Shown in pieces: positions 25,964 to 34,365 of a stretch of 64,000 nt of DNA. Below the pieces are notes generated by a model. That model had not been told where the DNA came from. It saw nothing but the letters and a program-made list of their open reading frames with translations, and made no database searches. The stretch spans positions 1 to 64,000 of the forward strand of contig DLGZ01000076.1 in NCBI GenBank assembly GCA_002482965.1. Reading direction: 5' to 3'. Position numbers and translations under genes: made by a program. The first letter of the stretch is position 1; every line of letters begins with the position of its first letter. Source of the stretch: Verrucomicrobiaceae bacterium UBA7681 (GTDB taxonomy: Bacteria; Verrucomicrobiota; Verrucomicrobiia; Verrucomicrobiales; Verrucomicrobiaceae).

Positions 25964-27466
25964 TTACTTGAGAAACTCCGGCGTGCGCCGCGCCTGCGTG
26001 ATCTCTTCAAACGCATGCCCCAGCGCGAGGATGTGGGCATCCGTGTTTGCGGTGCCCATGAAGGAAAAACCGATGGGCAGGCCATCGACGAAACCCAGGG
26101 GGACGGTGAGATGGGGATACCCGGCGACGGCTGCGGGAGTGCTGGCGACGCGCTCATTGGTGTCGCCATGCGCTAGATCGATGCGGCCCACGGGATCGTT
26201 TGTGGGGCAGATCAAGGCGTCGAGTTGGTGGGCTTGCAGAGTGGCGTCGATGCCTTCGGGGCCGGCAAGGCGGCGTGCTCTCTCACGGGCAGCGGTGCCG
26301 GCGGCGATGATCTCAGGGGTGCCGAGACGTTCGGATTCTTCAAAGAATTCCTGGCCGAAGTGCGGCATCTCGGCTTCACGATGCTGTTCGTTGAAGGCGA
26401 TGAGGTCTGCGAGGGAGCGAACATCGCCGGCGCGTTGTTTGAGATAGGCGTTCAGATCGGTGCGTAGCTCGATCAGCATGGCTTTCCAAGAGAGTGCACC
26501 GGCTTCGCGCATGTTGGGCAGCTTGACGGGATCCACGATGATCGCCCCGGATTCGCGCAATTTTTGCAGCGCGGTTTCAAACAGGGCGAGAACTTGTGCG
26601 TTTTTGCCGCATTGATTGCGCACCACGCCGAGGCGTGCGCCTTTGAGCGCATCTGGGTTCAATTCGACGGTGAAGTTTCCTGCGAGCACCTGCATGAGAA
26701 GCGCGGCATCGTGAACGGTGAGTGTCATCGGTCCCGCCGTGTCCTGCCAGTGGGTGATGGGGATGATGCCGCTGCCGCTGATGAGGCCGACGGTGGGCTT
26801 GAAGCCGACGATGCCGCAGGCGCTTGCCGGACTGACGATGGAGCCGTTCGTCTCCGTGCCGATGGCTGCGGGTGCGAGTCCTGCCGCCACGGCTGCTGCT
26901 GAGCCTGAGCTAGAACCGCTGGCGCTGTGCGTGAGGCGGTGCGGATTGAGGGTGAGACCGCCGCGTGCGCTCCAGCCGCTGGTGGAATTGGGTGAGCGAA
27001 TGTTTGCCCATTCACTGAGATTGGTTTTGCCGAGGATGATGGCTCCGGCTTCACGCAGGCGGGTCACGAGAGTGGCATCCTGCTGTGGTTTGTGAGCGCG
27101 CAGGGCCAGCGAGCCGGCGGTGGTGTGCATGGCATCCGCGGTCTCGATGTTGTCCTTGATCAGGATGGGCAGGCCGTGGAGTGCGCCGGGTTGGCAAGAG
27201 GTGGCGAGGGATTTTGCCGCGGGATTTAATTCGATGACGGCATTCAGTCGCGGCCCCGACTTGTCGAGTTGCGCGATTCGTTCGAAGCAATGCTCCACCA
27301 GCGCCAGAGGTGTGGTTTGTCCCACTTTGAGCATGGCTGCGAGATCAGTGAGCGTGGCGAAGGGTTGGGGAGCGGAGAAGCGATGCTTTTGCTCACATGC
27401 CGCCGGGACCAGCGTGGCTGCTGCGGCAGATTGGAGAAGGCGGCGGCGGTTCATCTGCCAGAGCAT
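25964..27466 (-). CDS. Exported amidase (amidase signature family)
   Basis: About 500 residues from the ATG at 27466, or four codons less from 27454. Longer in-frame extension is unlikely because a twin-arginine signal (MNRRRLLQSAAAATLVPAAC) sits right there, and its final Cys could be a lipobox. Amidase signature residues are present: catalytic Lys in LPILIKDNIET, and the Ser-rich block SASGSSSGSAAAVAAG followed by GTETNGSIVSPAS with the cis-Ser and nucleophile Ser of the Ser-Ser-Lys triad. The family hydrolyses carboxylic amides and includes GatA; the Tat signal excludes the tRNA amidotransferase role. The substrate is unknown. Confidence 0.88.
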   Translation of the reverse strand: MLWQMNRRRLLQSAAAATLVPAACEQKHRFSAPQPFATLTDLAAMLKVGQTTPLALVEHCFERIAQLDKSGPRLNAVIELNPAAKSLATSCQPGALHGLPILIKDNIETADAMHTTAGSLALRAHKPQQDATLVTRLREAGAIILGKTNLSEWANIRSPNSTSGWSARGGLTLNPHRLTHSASGSSSGSAAAVAAGLAPAAIGTETNGSIVSPASACGIVGFKPTVGLISGSGIIPITHWQDTAGPMTLTVHDAALLMQVLAGNFTVELNPDALKGARLGVVRNQCGKNAQVLALFETALQKLRESGAIIVDPVKLPNMREAGALSWKAMLIELRTDLNAYLKQRAGDVRSLADLIAFNEQHREAEMPHFGQEFFEESERLGTPEIIAAGTAARERARRLAGPEGIDATLQAHQLDALICPTNDPVGRIDLAHGDTNERVASTPAAVAGYPHLTVPLGFVDGLPIGFSFMGTANTDAHILALGHAFEEITQARRTPEFLK

Positions 27467-27567
27467 GTTGCCTGGAGGGAGGCCGATCAAGTTCCGAGGT
27501 TGGCAAGAAAAGGCCGCCAAATCAGAGGAGGAGGCAACGGTCTCGGGCATCTTTGTGGGACTTTGGT

Positions 27568-27609
27568 GTTTTTTATCATTGTCACTTCGGAGGCAACATG
27601 ATAAAAAAC
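27568..27609 (+). promoter_or_regulatory. Inverted repeat enclosing the ribosome-binding site and start codon
   Basis: The 12-base arms GTTTTTTATCAT (27568-27579) and ATGATAAAAAAC (27598-27609) are perfect complements. The second arm begins with the start ATG of the downstream gene, and the GGAGG ribosome-binding site (27589-27593) lies in the 18-base loop. Folded mRNA would bury the start codon while displaying the binding site. The structure is certain at the sequence level; a regulatory effect is inferred. Confidence 0.65.
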
Positions 27610-28146
27610 TCGCCCTTTGTGAAATTTCCCGTCTTTCGTTTGGTTGCTGTTTTTCTTGTCTCTTCCGCTGTTTTGAGCGCGGAGGAGCCTATGCTGCCGC
27701 AGGCGCTGAGTGGCGGTGCGTCGTTTTATGCGGACGGGCCGCGTGGCTTTCTGAAGCCTTCCAAATCGATCAAGCCACCAGTGAGCACGGTTGCTGCAGT
27801 CTCTGCGCCTGCCATCGTGCAATCGCCGACGGCGGAGACCCGCCTGCGCCGTCTGGTGGTGGTTTCGGGTGCGATGACGCCGGAGGCCATCCGTGACACT
27901 ATTCTCGCCTGTGGGCAGACCCGCACGCCGGTGACCATGGCTGGCGGTGGGAATGCGCCTGCGCCCATGCTGTCCGACCTCGCAGCGTTGTTTGGCTCGA
28001 CAGTGACCGAGGACACGCAGAAGAAAGTTTTGGAAACCGTGCGCAAAGGCATGGGATCGTCGGCCAAGCCGCTCCAGCGGGTGGAAGTGGTCGGCTGGCT
28101 GCCAAGCGAAGGTGTCATGGCTGTGGCGGTGTATCCTGAAAGCTGA
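27598..28146 (+). CDS. Secreted hypothetical protein
   Basis: 182 residues from the ATG at 27598, chosen for the GGAGG 4 bases upstream and the signal peptide (FRLVAVFLVSSAVLSAEE); the longer frame reads through the divergent amidase promoter. The mature part contains no domain I recognise; it has RLVVVSGAMTPEAIRDTILACGQTRTPVTMAGGG and ends in VEVVGWLPSEGVMAVAVYPES, suggesting a small globular exported domain. It is followed 11 bases later by the pseudo-receiver gene, so the two are probably co-transcribed. Its start codon is inside the inverted repeat described separately. Confidence 0.65.
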   Translation: MIKNSPFVKFPVFRLVAVFLVSSAVLSAEEPMLPQALSGGASFYADGPRGFLKPSKSIKPPVSTVAAVSAPAIVQSPTAETRLRRLVVVSGAMTPEAIRDTILACGQTRTPVTMAGGGNAPAPMLSDLAALFGSTVTEDTQKKVLETVRKGMGSSAKPLQRVEVVGWLPSEGVMAVAVYPES

Positions 28147-28157
28147 ACGCGCTTTCC

Positions 28158-28670
28158 ATGAAACGTTACCCGGTCGTGAAGTCTGCTCCGGTGGCAAAGC
28201 CTGCGCCTATAATTCCTGAAGTTCCGGTCGCGCCAGCGGTGCCACGTGTCCTGCTGGCAGAGGAAAGCATGCCTTACCGGCGGGTGATTCGCGAGGCGCT
28301 GATGGCCTTCCGCATCTGCGAGGTGGATGATGCACCCAGCGGGGAGCGTGCCTTTGAACTGGCGCTGCAGCGTGAATACTCGCTGTTTTTGTTTTCTTTG
28401 CCCCTGCCTGACATGACGGGCGACATGCTCGACCGCTTGCTGAGCAAGGCCTACCCCATGGTGCATGCCGGGGTGCATGCCGCGCCGCCGGTGATCTTCC
28501 TCATTCAGCCTACGGATGCGCTGAGATTTCAGGAACTGCAGCGTGATGTGCGCGTGCGTGGCAGCATGCCGCTGCCGCCGAAGCTCGATGTGCTGCTGGC
28601 CGTGACGGCATCTTTGCTGCCAGAGCGCCAAGGCTTTGCCTTCCCATCTTTTCCACCTCATGTTCCCTGA
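28158..28670 (+). CDS. Receiver-like (pseudo-receiver) protein
   Basis: 170 residues. After a Pro/Val-rich N-terminal tail, residues about 30-150 follow a CheY fold: VLLAEES in place of the acidic pair strand, then FLFSLPLPDMTG. In receivers the phospho-acceptor Asp sits where this protein has Ser80 (five residues before the conserved Pro-Asp-Met Asp). The conserved Lys region is seen as PPKLDVLL. It therefore probably cannot be phosphorylated in the usual way and may be a constitutive or scaffold receiver. No output domain is attached. Its stop codon overlaps the start region of trpF. Confidence 0.65.
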   Translation: MKRYPVVKSAPVAKPAPIIPEVPVAPAVPRVLLAEESMPYRRVIREALMAFRICEVDDAPSGERAFELALQREYSLFLFSLPLPDMTGDMLDRLLSKAYPMVHAGVHAAPPVIFLIQPTDALRFQELQRDVRVRGSMPLPPKLDVLLAVTASLLPERQGFAFPSFPPHVP

Positions 28671-29325
28671 TTCCCAGCGTCGCAGTGTCAAGATATGTGG
28701 CATCACTCAGCCCCAGCAGGCTGCGGTGATTTTTGCGCTGGGTGCGGATGCCGTGGGCATCAATCTCTGGCCCAAGTCGAAACGCCACATGCCCTTGGAG
28801 CTCGCGGTGAGTTCATTGCAGAGTGTCGCGGCAAAGCACGCCCTCGTCGCTGTGCTGGTCAATCCTGATGCCGCCCTGCTGGATGCGGTGATCTCCAGCC
28901 AGTTGTTTCAGGCACTGCAACTTCACGGTGATGAAACGCCGGCTGATGTGGAGCGTCTCATGCAGCGTGGTGTCAACGTCATCAAGGCGCTGCAGGTGCG
29001 CGATGCGGCGTCACTGGCACAGATCGGCGAGTTTCCCTGTGAGTCTATCTTGCTCGACGCCTACAATCCCGGCACCTACGGCGGCGGCGGGCATGCTTTT
29101 CCATGGGAGCTGGCCGTGCGCGCCAAAGAGATGTTTCCAGCCAAGCAGTTCCTGCTCTCCGGTGGGCTGACTCCTGAAAACGTACGTCAAGCTGTGGAGC
29201 AGACCCTGCCCATCGCGGTGGATGTCGCCAGTGGAGTGGAGTCGCTGCCTGGCAGCAAGGATTTGGTGCAAGTCGCGCGGTTTATTGCCGAAGCGCGGGA
29301 TGGGTGGGCGGCGGAGGAAGGATAG
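28660..29325 (+). CDS. trpF: Phosphoribosylanthranilate isomerase
   Basis: 221 residues from the ATG at 28660, which overlaps the end of the previous gene; an earlier TTG is possible. The TIM-barrel start VKICGITQPQQA contains the catalytic Cys, and VNVIKALQVRD, ILLDAYNPGTYGGGGHAFPWELA (general acid Asp and phosphate-binding loop) and LLSGGLTPENVRQA match TrpF. It isomerises N-phosphoribosylanthranilate in tryptophan synthesis. No other trp gene is in the window, so trpF is detached from the rest of the pathway here. Translational coupling to the pseudo-receiver gene is suggested by the overlap. Confidence 0.92.
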   Translation: MFPDSQRRSVKICGITQPQQAAVIFALGADAVGINLWPKSKRHMPLELAVSSLQSVAAKHALVAVLVNPDAALLDAVISSQLFQALQLHGDETPADVERLMQRGVNVIKALQVRDAASLAQIGEFPCESILLDAYNPGTYGGGGHAFPWELAVRAKEMFPAKQFLLSGGLTPENVRQAVEQTLPIAVDVASGVESLPGSKDLVQVARFIAEARDGWAAEEG

Positions 29326-29432
29326 TGCCAAGCGTGTCGCCGAAGTGGCGCTGTCTTGATCTTGGTTCTTTGCAAACTACAAGCCGTGAACAGACTGCTT
29401 GTGCAACTCCCGCCATTCGTCATTTTCCCTTT

Positions 29433-29807
29433 ATGCAACCCGACCCCTTCCGCCTTCGCCTTTCTGCCCTTATGGGCTTCCTTGCTGTCGCACTGGGAGC
29501 ATCGGGTGCCCACGGGCCGGTGCATGATAAACTCGTGGCTGCCGGTGAACTCGCCCATTGGGAGACTGCGGTGCAGTATCACCTGCCGCATGCGGTCGTA
29601 CTGCTACTGCTGACGTTGGTGGCTAGCAGCAAACCGCTCATGTTCTGGGCCTGGCGATTGTTTTTTGTGGGCATTCTGCTGTTCAGCGGCTCGCTTTACG
29701 TGCTTGCCTACACCGGTACGAAATGGCTGGGAGCTGTCACTCCGCTGGGCGGATTGAGCTTCATGGCCGCCTGGGTTTTGATCGCGATGTCGGCGAAGGG
29801 GAAGTGA
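29433..29807 (+). CDS. DUF423 family membrane protein
   Basis: 124 residues with four hydrophobic helices. The N-terminal FRLRLSALMGFLAVALGASGAHG and the central HWETAVQYHLPHAVVLLLLTL and TPLGGLSFMAAWVLIA segments are typical of the YgdD/YwdK DUF423 family, small inner-membrane proteins of unknown function. The ATG at 29433 gives a family-standard length; the longer frame adds an unrelated extension. It is followed by a short hairpin and tRNA-Phe. Confidence 0.88.
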   Translation: MQPDPFRLRLSALMGFLAVALGASGAHGPVHDKLVAAGELAHWETAVQYHLPHAVVLLLLTLVASSKPLMFWAWRLFFVGILLFSGSLYVLAYTGTKWLGAVTPLGGLSFMAAWVLIAMSAKGK

Positions 29808-29820
29808 GCTGTGTGATCAA

Positions 29821-29839
29821 TTTTCACGGCACGTGAAAA
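29821..29839 (+). terminator. Hairpin after the DUF423 gene
   Basis: TTTTCACG and CGTGAAAA pair around the loop GCA, beginning 13 bases after the DUF423 stop codon. No T-run follows, so termination is tentative. The stem is symmetric and could also act as a protein-binding palindrome upstream of tRNA-Phe. Confidence 0.4.
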
Positions 29840-29891
29840 ACACGTTGCGCCATGATGGGAGCTTGCTCCTATACCGGCCCTTCAAGTCAGA

Positions 29892-29964
29892 GGCTCGGTA
29901 GCTCAGTCGGTAGAGCAGGGGATTGAAAATCCCCGTGTCGGCGGTTCGATTCCGTCCCGAGCCA
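29892..29964 (+). tRNA. tRNA-Phe (anticodon GAA)
   Basis: A full cloverleaf can be drawn: acceptor GGCTCGG/CCGAGCC, D-arm GCTC/GAGC, anticodon stem GGGGA/TCCCC with loop TTGAAAA (anticodon GAA), and T-arm GGCGG/CCGTC with loop TTCGATT. The discriminator base is A. The genome follows with CCT, so the 3' CCA is not encoded and must be added by the nucleotidyltransferase. Confidence 0.96.
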
Positions 29965-30031
29965 CCTCTTGATTTGAAGGCGATGAGGAGAGTGTTTGCG
30001 GACGCAAGTCCGCTGCTTTTTTCAAACTCCG

Positions 30032-33019
30032 TCAGCTTCCGCTATATGGAAAGCGACAGACGACGCTGACTCCGCCACGAGGTCTGGATTTGATTGTGAG
30101 ACTGCCGTCGATGAGATTGGCCCGGTAATCCATGACGCGCAGGCCGATGCCTGCATGCGCGGGGGTGCGTTTGCCGAGGCCCGAGCCGTTGTCCTCGATC
30201 TTCAGCACGGCTTCGTGTTCTCCCTGACGCTGGAGGGAAAGCTTGATGATTGAGGGGTGTCCGTGGCGCAGGGCGTTGTTGGCGGCTTCCTGGGCGATGC
30301 GGTAGATGTGGGTCTCCTTTTCCGAGTCTTCGATTTTGATGTCGGGATTGACCTCGCAGGTACAAGCGGTGCGGTGATTGGTGCGGATCGTCTCGGCCAA
30401 GAGGCGGAGAGCTCCTCCCAGTCCGCGATTTTTCACGGATGCTGGTGAGAGGCTGTGTGACATGCGCCTGACTTCCTGAATAGCTTCCTGAATGAGCTGA
30501 TGGATGCGGGCGGCGCTCTGGCGTTGATCGCCGGAGAGTTCGGATTCGAGTGCTTCGATGAGGCTGGATACGCCGGTCATCGTCTGGCCGACGCCGTCAT
30601 GCAGGTTATGGCCGATGCGCGCCTGCTCCTGCTCGGAGATTTTGAGGATTTCTTTTTGGAGCCGGTTGCGCTCTGTCAGGTCGGTTCCGGTGACAATGAT
30701 GCGGTCCACCATGCCTTCAGGAGTTTTGGTGATGATGCTGGAAAGTGCGACGAGGTGGCGCTTGCGATCTTTGCCGATGAGGGTGACCTCATGGGAGGGG
30801 ATGTTTTTGCCAGCCAGCATTTCCTTGAAGCGCTTCTGTGAGCGAATTTTTTCGGCGGCGTCCATGAAGTCAGATTTCCATGGCGGTGGTTTGCCCACGA
30901 GGTCCTTCCGTTTGTAACCGAGCATCTGGAGGGTGGCTTCGTTGGCGTGGATGAGCTTGCCGTGCCGGTCCAGCAGGATGATGATGGCCGAGGTGTGACT
31001 GGCCAGGATTTCATTGAAGCCAAGTTCCCGGCGGTAGTTCGCCTCCGCGAGCTTGCGGCTGGTGATATCCTCCACCATGACAAGCATCTGGTTGGGGCGT
31101 CCGCTCATGGTGCTGAGCAGGGAGGCATTGAGGTTCACCCATACCACTGTGCCGTCCGGCCGTAGATAACGCTGTTCCATTTGAAACTCGGAGGACTTGG
31201 CCGCTTTGAGCTGCTTGTGGAGGTGATGGCTCTTGGCGCGGTCATCCGAGTGAGTGATCGCGTCAAAAGTCATCTTCAGCATTTCTTTGCGGGATCTGCC
31301 GGTGATGGTGCAGAAGCGCCGGTTTACATCTACGAAGCGGCCCGTGGTGAAATCCACGAGGCCGACACCTACGACAGCCTGCTCGAAGACAGCACGGAAA
31401 CGCACCTCGCTTTCGATCACGGCTTGTTCGGCCTGCTTGTGTTCCGTGATGTCTTGGAACGTGCCGATCAGTTGGACGGTTTTGCCGTTTTTTCGAATGG
31501 CGGAGCCTTGGGAGCGGGCCCAGAAATGGCGGCCTTTGGCGGTGATGGCTGGAAGCTCCAGTTCGTAGGATGTGCCATGTTCGATCGCGGCTTGCACGGC
31601 TGCACGGATGATCGGTCGTGCTGTCGGGGCATAAAAGCGGATCGCTTGTTCGACTGAGGGGGCTTTGGCGGTTTCGATTTCGAACAGCCGACAGGTTTCG
31701 AGTGACCAGAATAATTTTCTGGAGACTACATCCAGCTCCCAGCCGCCGATTTTGGCCATTTCTCCGGTGCGCTCGAGGAGGTCTGTCGTCCGGGCCAGCG
31801 ACTGCTCCACCTGTTTGCGTTCCGTAATGTCCTGCATGATGGCGATGTGCCGCGAAGGGGGCTCGCCTTTTTTCCACATGGGTGAAACGGTGAGATTGAT
31901 CCAGGTGATGCTGCCATCGGCATGAAGGTGGCGTTTCTCGATGGTGAAGGTTGGGATCTTGCCGGCCTTCAGCTTCTCCATGTATTCCAGATTTGCCTGC
32001 CGATCGTCTGGATGGGCGATGTGCATGAAGGTCGTGGCCATCATCTGCCTGCGTGTGAGACGGGCGATGTCGCAGGCGCGTTGATTGACGTTGAGGAAAC
32101 GGCCGGTGTTGCTGTCGATCAATGCGACGCCGACGGCGGCCTGCTCGAAGATGGCGCGAAACTGCACATTGCTCTCCCGCATGGCGGCCTCGGCGGCTCT
32201 ACGTGCGGAAGTGTCTGTCAGGAGCGCCAATGCCCCCACATAGACACCCTGGTTGTTGGTGATGGGATTAGTGGAGACAAACGCCCACAGGGGAGTGCTG
32301 TCTTTGCGCATGTATTTGAACTCGAACTGATCTGAAATCCCTTTCTTCCGGTTCTTGATATGAGTGGTCAGCAGGGCCTTCCCCTCATCATCCAAGAAGT
32401 CGCTGATCGGTCGTCCGATCATTTCTTCCGCCTTGTAACCCATCATCTTGGCCATCTTGGGATTGACGTAGTCGGTGAGTGAACGGGCATCGATGGTCCA
32501 GATGCCTTCTTCGGCGGTCTGCACGATGTTGCGGTAACGCTCCTCGCTTTCATGCAGCGCCAGCTCTGAGTTGCGGCGTTTGGTGATGTCATTGATGCTG
32601 CCGGACAGATGTGTTACATGGCCCTTGGCATCCATGACTGGAGTCACGGAGATTTTTCCGTATTTGACGCCTGATGGATGAGAGTAGGTTTCATCCCAGC
32701 GGACGGTCTGACGGCTGCGGATCGATTCGCGGCAATGCTTGAGCACGCGTGAGCAGGACGGCTCGGGGATGATTTGCTCGATCCGTTTGCCGATCACCTG
32801 CTGCTGCCGCAGCCCTGCGGCGGCGAGAAAACGGTGGTTGGCCAAGTGGAAGCGCAACTGCTGCCCCGGCTCCACGGCGAGGCTGAAGAGGGCGGCATCG
32901 ACGCTATTGTAAAATTGGGCCAGTTGTTCAGCGGTGGCGACAGATTCACCTCTCTGGGTGAGTGATGCAGCAGCGGCCATGGTTTTGCGCCTGGCTGCCG
33001 TCTGGGGGGATTTCTTCAT
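30032..33019 (-). CDS. Cytoplasmic multi-PAS sensor histidine kinase (HisKA_3 type)
   Basis: About 995 residues from the ATG at 33019 (a later ATG at 32980 is also possible). Six PAS modules can be counted, several ending in the PAC-type motif ('ITERKQVEQSLA', 'ITEHKQAEQAVI', 'ITSRKLAEANYR'). The C-terminus is a HisKA_3 dimerisation domain with the phospho-accepting His in GHNLHDGVGQ, and a HATPase_c domain (RIAQEAANNALRHG, EDNGSGLG, GIGLRVMDYRA). No membrane helix is seen, so it probably senses cytoplasmic signals. NarL/FixJ-type regulators are the usual partners, and none is adjacent. It lies downstream of the GT81-like gene. Confidence 0.92.
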   Translation of the reverse strand: MKKSPQTAARRKTMAAAASLTQRGESVATAEQLAQFYNSVDAALFSLAVEPGQQLRFHLANHRFLAAAGLRQQQVIGKRIEQIIPEPSCSRVLKHCRESIRSRQTVRWDETYSHPSGVKYGKISVTPVMDAKGHVTHLSGSINDITKRRNSELALHESEERYRNIVQTAEEGIWTIDARSLTDYVNPKMAKMMGYKAEEMIGRPISDFLDDEGKALLTTHIKNRKKGISDQFEFKYMRKDSTPLWAFVSTNPITNNQGVYVGALALLTDTSARRAAEAAMRESNVQFRAIFEQAAVGVALIDSNTGRFLNVNQRACDIARLTRRQMMATTFMHIAHPDDRQANLEYMEKLKAGKIPTFTIEKRHLHADGSITWINLTVSPMWKKGEPPSRHIAIMQDITERKQVEQSLARTTDLLERTGEMAKIGGWELDVVSRKLFWSLETCRLFEIETAKAPSVEQAIRFYAPTARPIIRAAVQAAIEHGTSYELELPAITAKGRHFWARSQGSAIRKNGKTVQLIGTFQDITEHKQAEQAVIESEVRFRAVFEQAVVGVGLVDFTTGRFVDVNRRFCTITGRSRKEMLKMTFDAITHSDDRAKSHHLHKQLKAAKSSEFQMEQRYLRPDGTVVWVNLNASLLSTMSGRPNQMLVMVEDITSRKLAEANYRRELGFNEILASHTSAIIILLDRHGKLIHANEATLQMLGYKRKDLVGKPPPWKSDFMDAAEKIRSQKRFKEMLAGKNIPSHEVTLIGKDRKRHLVALSSIITKTPEGMVDRIIVTGTDLTERNRLQKEILKISEQEQARIGHNLHDGVGQTMTGVSSLIEALESELSGDQRQSAARIHQLIQEAIQEVRRMSHSLSPASVKNRGLGGALRLLAETIRTNHRTACTCEVNPDIKIEDSEKETHIYRIAQEAANNALRHGHPSIIKLSLQRQGEHEAVLKIEDNGSGLGKRTPAHAGIGLRVMDYRANLIDGSLTIKSRPRGGVSVVCRFPYSGS

Positions 33020-33088
33020 GCAAAAAGAAGTGGTCGCTCCAAAGCATATCCAAGGCGCAGGAGCTAAGCAAGCAAGATGGCACCCCAC

Positions 33089-34312
33089 TCACACCACGAC
33101 GGCGCTTGCAGCGATCTCGGCAGCGAGGCCGGGAATCTTCGCGAGGGTCCTGGCGGGGGTGTCGCGCAGTGCTGGCACATGCAGGGTGTCTTTTCCCAGG
33201 CTGTGGAGAAGGCGGTCCAGGGCCTGGCCGAATGCGGTGACTGCGGCGCTTTCCTCTGCCGCGTCATGACGCAAGCCGTTGAGCAGCGCCACATGCTCAT
33301 AGCGCTGCAGCCATTCGTTGGCGCGCGGACGGTAGCGATCGATGATCAAGCGCATGAGGCTTTCGGCGGAGCGGGGCTCAGCTTCGCGCAGCACCTGATA
33401 CATGAGGCAGCGTGCGACATCTGCCGCAGCGGTGATCAGCCCGGGTTCGTTCACCCCGATCTGGTCGTGAGCGAGGCTGCGATGGCGGTGCTCGAAATGA
33501 AAGCCCAGATCCACCTGGCACTGCTGCTCACCGGGCAGATGCCGGAAGGCTTCGCTGAGAATGGCAATTTCCAAGCCCCAGCCTCCGGGCAGGCTGAAGC
33601 ATTCGAGGGCTTGCATGTCGGCGGCAAATTCACCGGAAAGAGGGTAGCGGAAGCTGTCTAGATGTTCGAGAAGTGGTTTTGTTCCCAGCACATCACGGCA
33701 GGCCTGGATCAGGGGGAAGATCAGCAGCCGTGTCACCCGGCCATAAAGTCGATCCGACACACGGCTGTAGTAACCTTTGGCAAACCGGTAGCCCATGCGC
33801 GGATGCAGCAGTGGATAGCAGAGCCGCCAGAGAAGATCGCGGCTGTAGTTTAGGATGTCCGTGTCATGGCTGACGATGACGCCGCCAAAACCGCGCGCAT
33901 GCAGGTAGGCGATGCCCATCCAGATATTGGAGCCTTTTCCTGCATGCGGTCCGGCGAGTCCTGCCTGGTCCATGCGTTGATAGGCCTGTGTGAGCTGCGG
34001 CCCGTCATTCCAAAGGACGTGGGCGGTTTTGCCTCGCAGATTTTTGCGGATCAGAACCAGGGCGCGCTCGTGTTCGGCGGCGTCCATGCCATTCATGCTG
34101 AGGATCACCTCGGAGATGTGACCGGCTTGGGATACTTCTTCCAGGATGCGGGGCAGGGCAGGGCGCTCGCACTCGGCATAAAGCGCGGGAAGCAACAGCG
34201 CCACGGGTTTGTCCCGCGCCCAGTCCAGCATCTCGGATTCGCGTGCGGAACTGTCCGCATGGGCCAGGTGGTGGAGGGTGGGCACGCGCGCGTGCTGATA
34301 AAAGTCTGCCAT
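33089..34312 (-). CDS. Glycosyltransferase resembling GT81 glucosyl-3-phosphoglycerate synthase
   Basis: 407 residues from the ATG at 34312; a TTG six codons upstream is the alternative. It has a GT-A fold beginning VALLLPALYAECERPALPRILEEV, a GKGSNIWMG segment, a DxD-like metal site in VSHDTDIL, and the GGWGLEIAILSEAF block that resembles the acceptor region of GpgS enzymes, plus HFEHRHRSL. GpgS transfers glucose from a nucleotide sugar to 3-phosphoglycerate, making a compatible-solute precursor. The exact donor and acceptor here are uncertain. It is flanked by pssA upstream and the PAS kinase downstream, both on the same strand. Confidence 0.68.
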   Translation of the reverse strand: MADFYQHARVPTLHHLAHADSSARESEMLDWARDKPVALLLPALYAECERPALPRILEEVSQAGHISEVILSMNGMDAAEHERALVLIRKNLRGKTAHVLWNDGPQLTQAYQRMDQAGLAGPHAGKGSNIWMGIAYLHARGFGGVIVSHDTDILNYSRDLLWRLCYPLLHPRMGYRFAKGYYSRVSDRLYGRVTRLLIFPLIQACRDVLGTKPLLEHLDSFRYPLSGEFAADMQALECFSLPGGWGLEIAILSEAFRHLPGEQQCQVDLGFHFEHRHRSLAHDQIGVNEPGLITAAADVARCLMYQVLREAEPRSAESLMRLIIDRYRPRANEWLQRYEHVALLNGLRHDAAEESAAVTAFGQALDRLLHSLGKDTLHVPALRDTPARTLAKIPGLAAEIAASAVVV

Positions 34313-34365
34313 GGGGGTGGTGGCCCTCAATTACACAGACCCTGCGCGGCGTGAAACGAAAAAGT

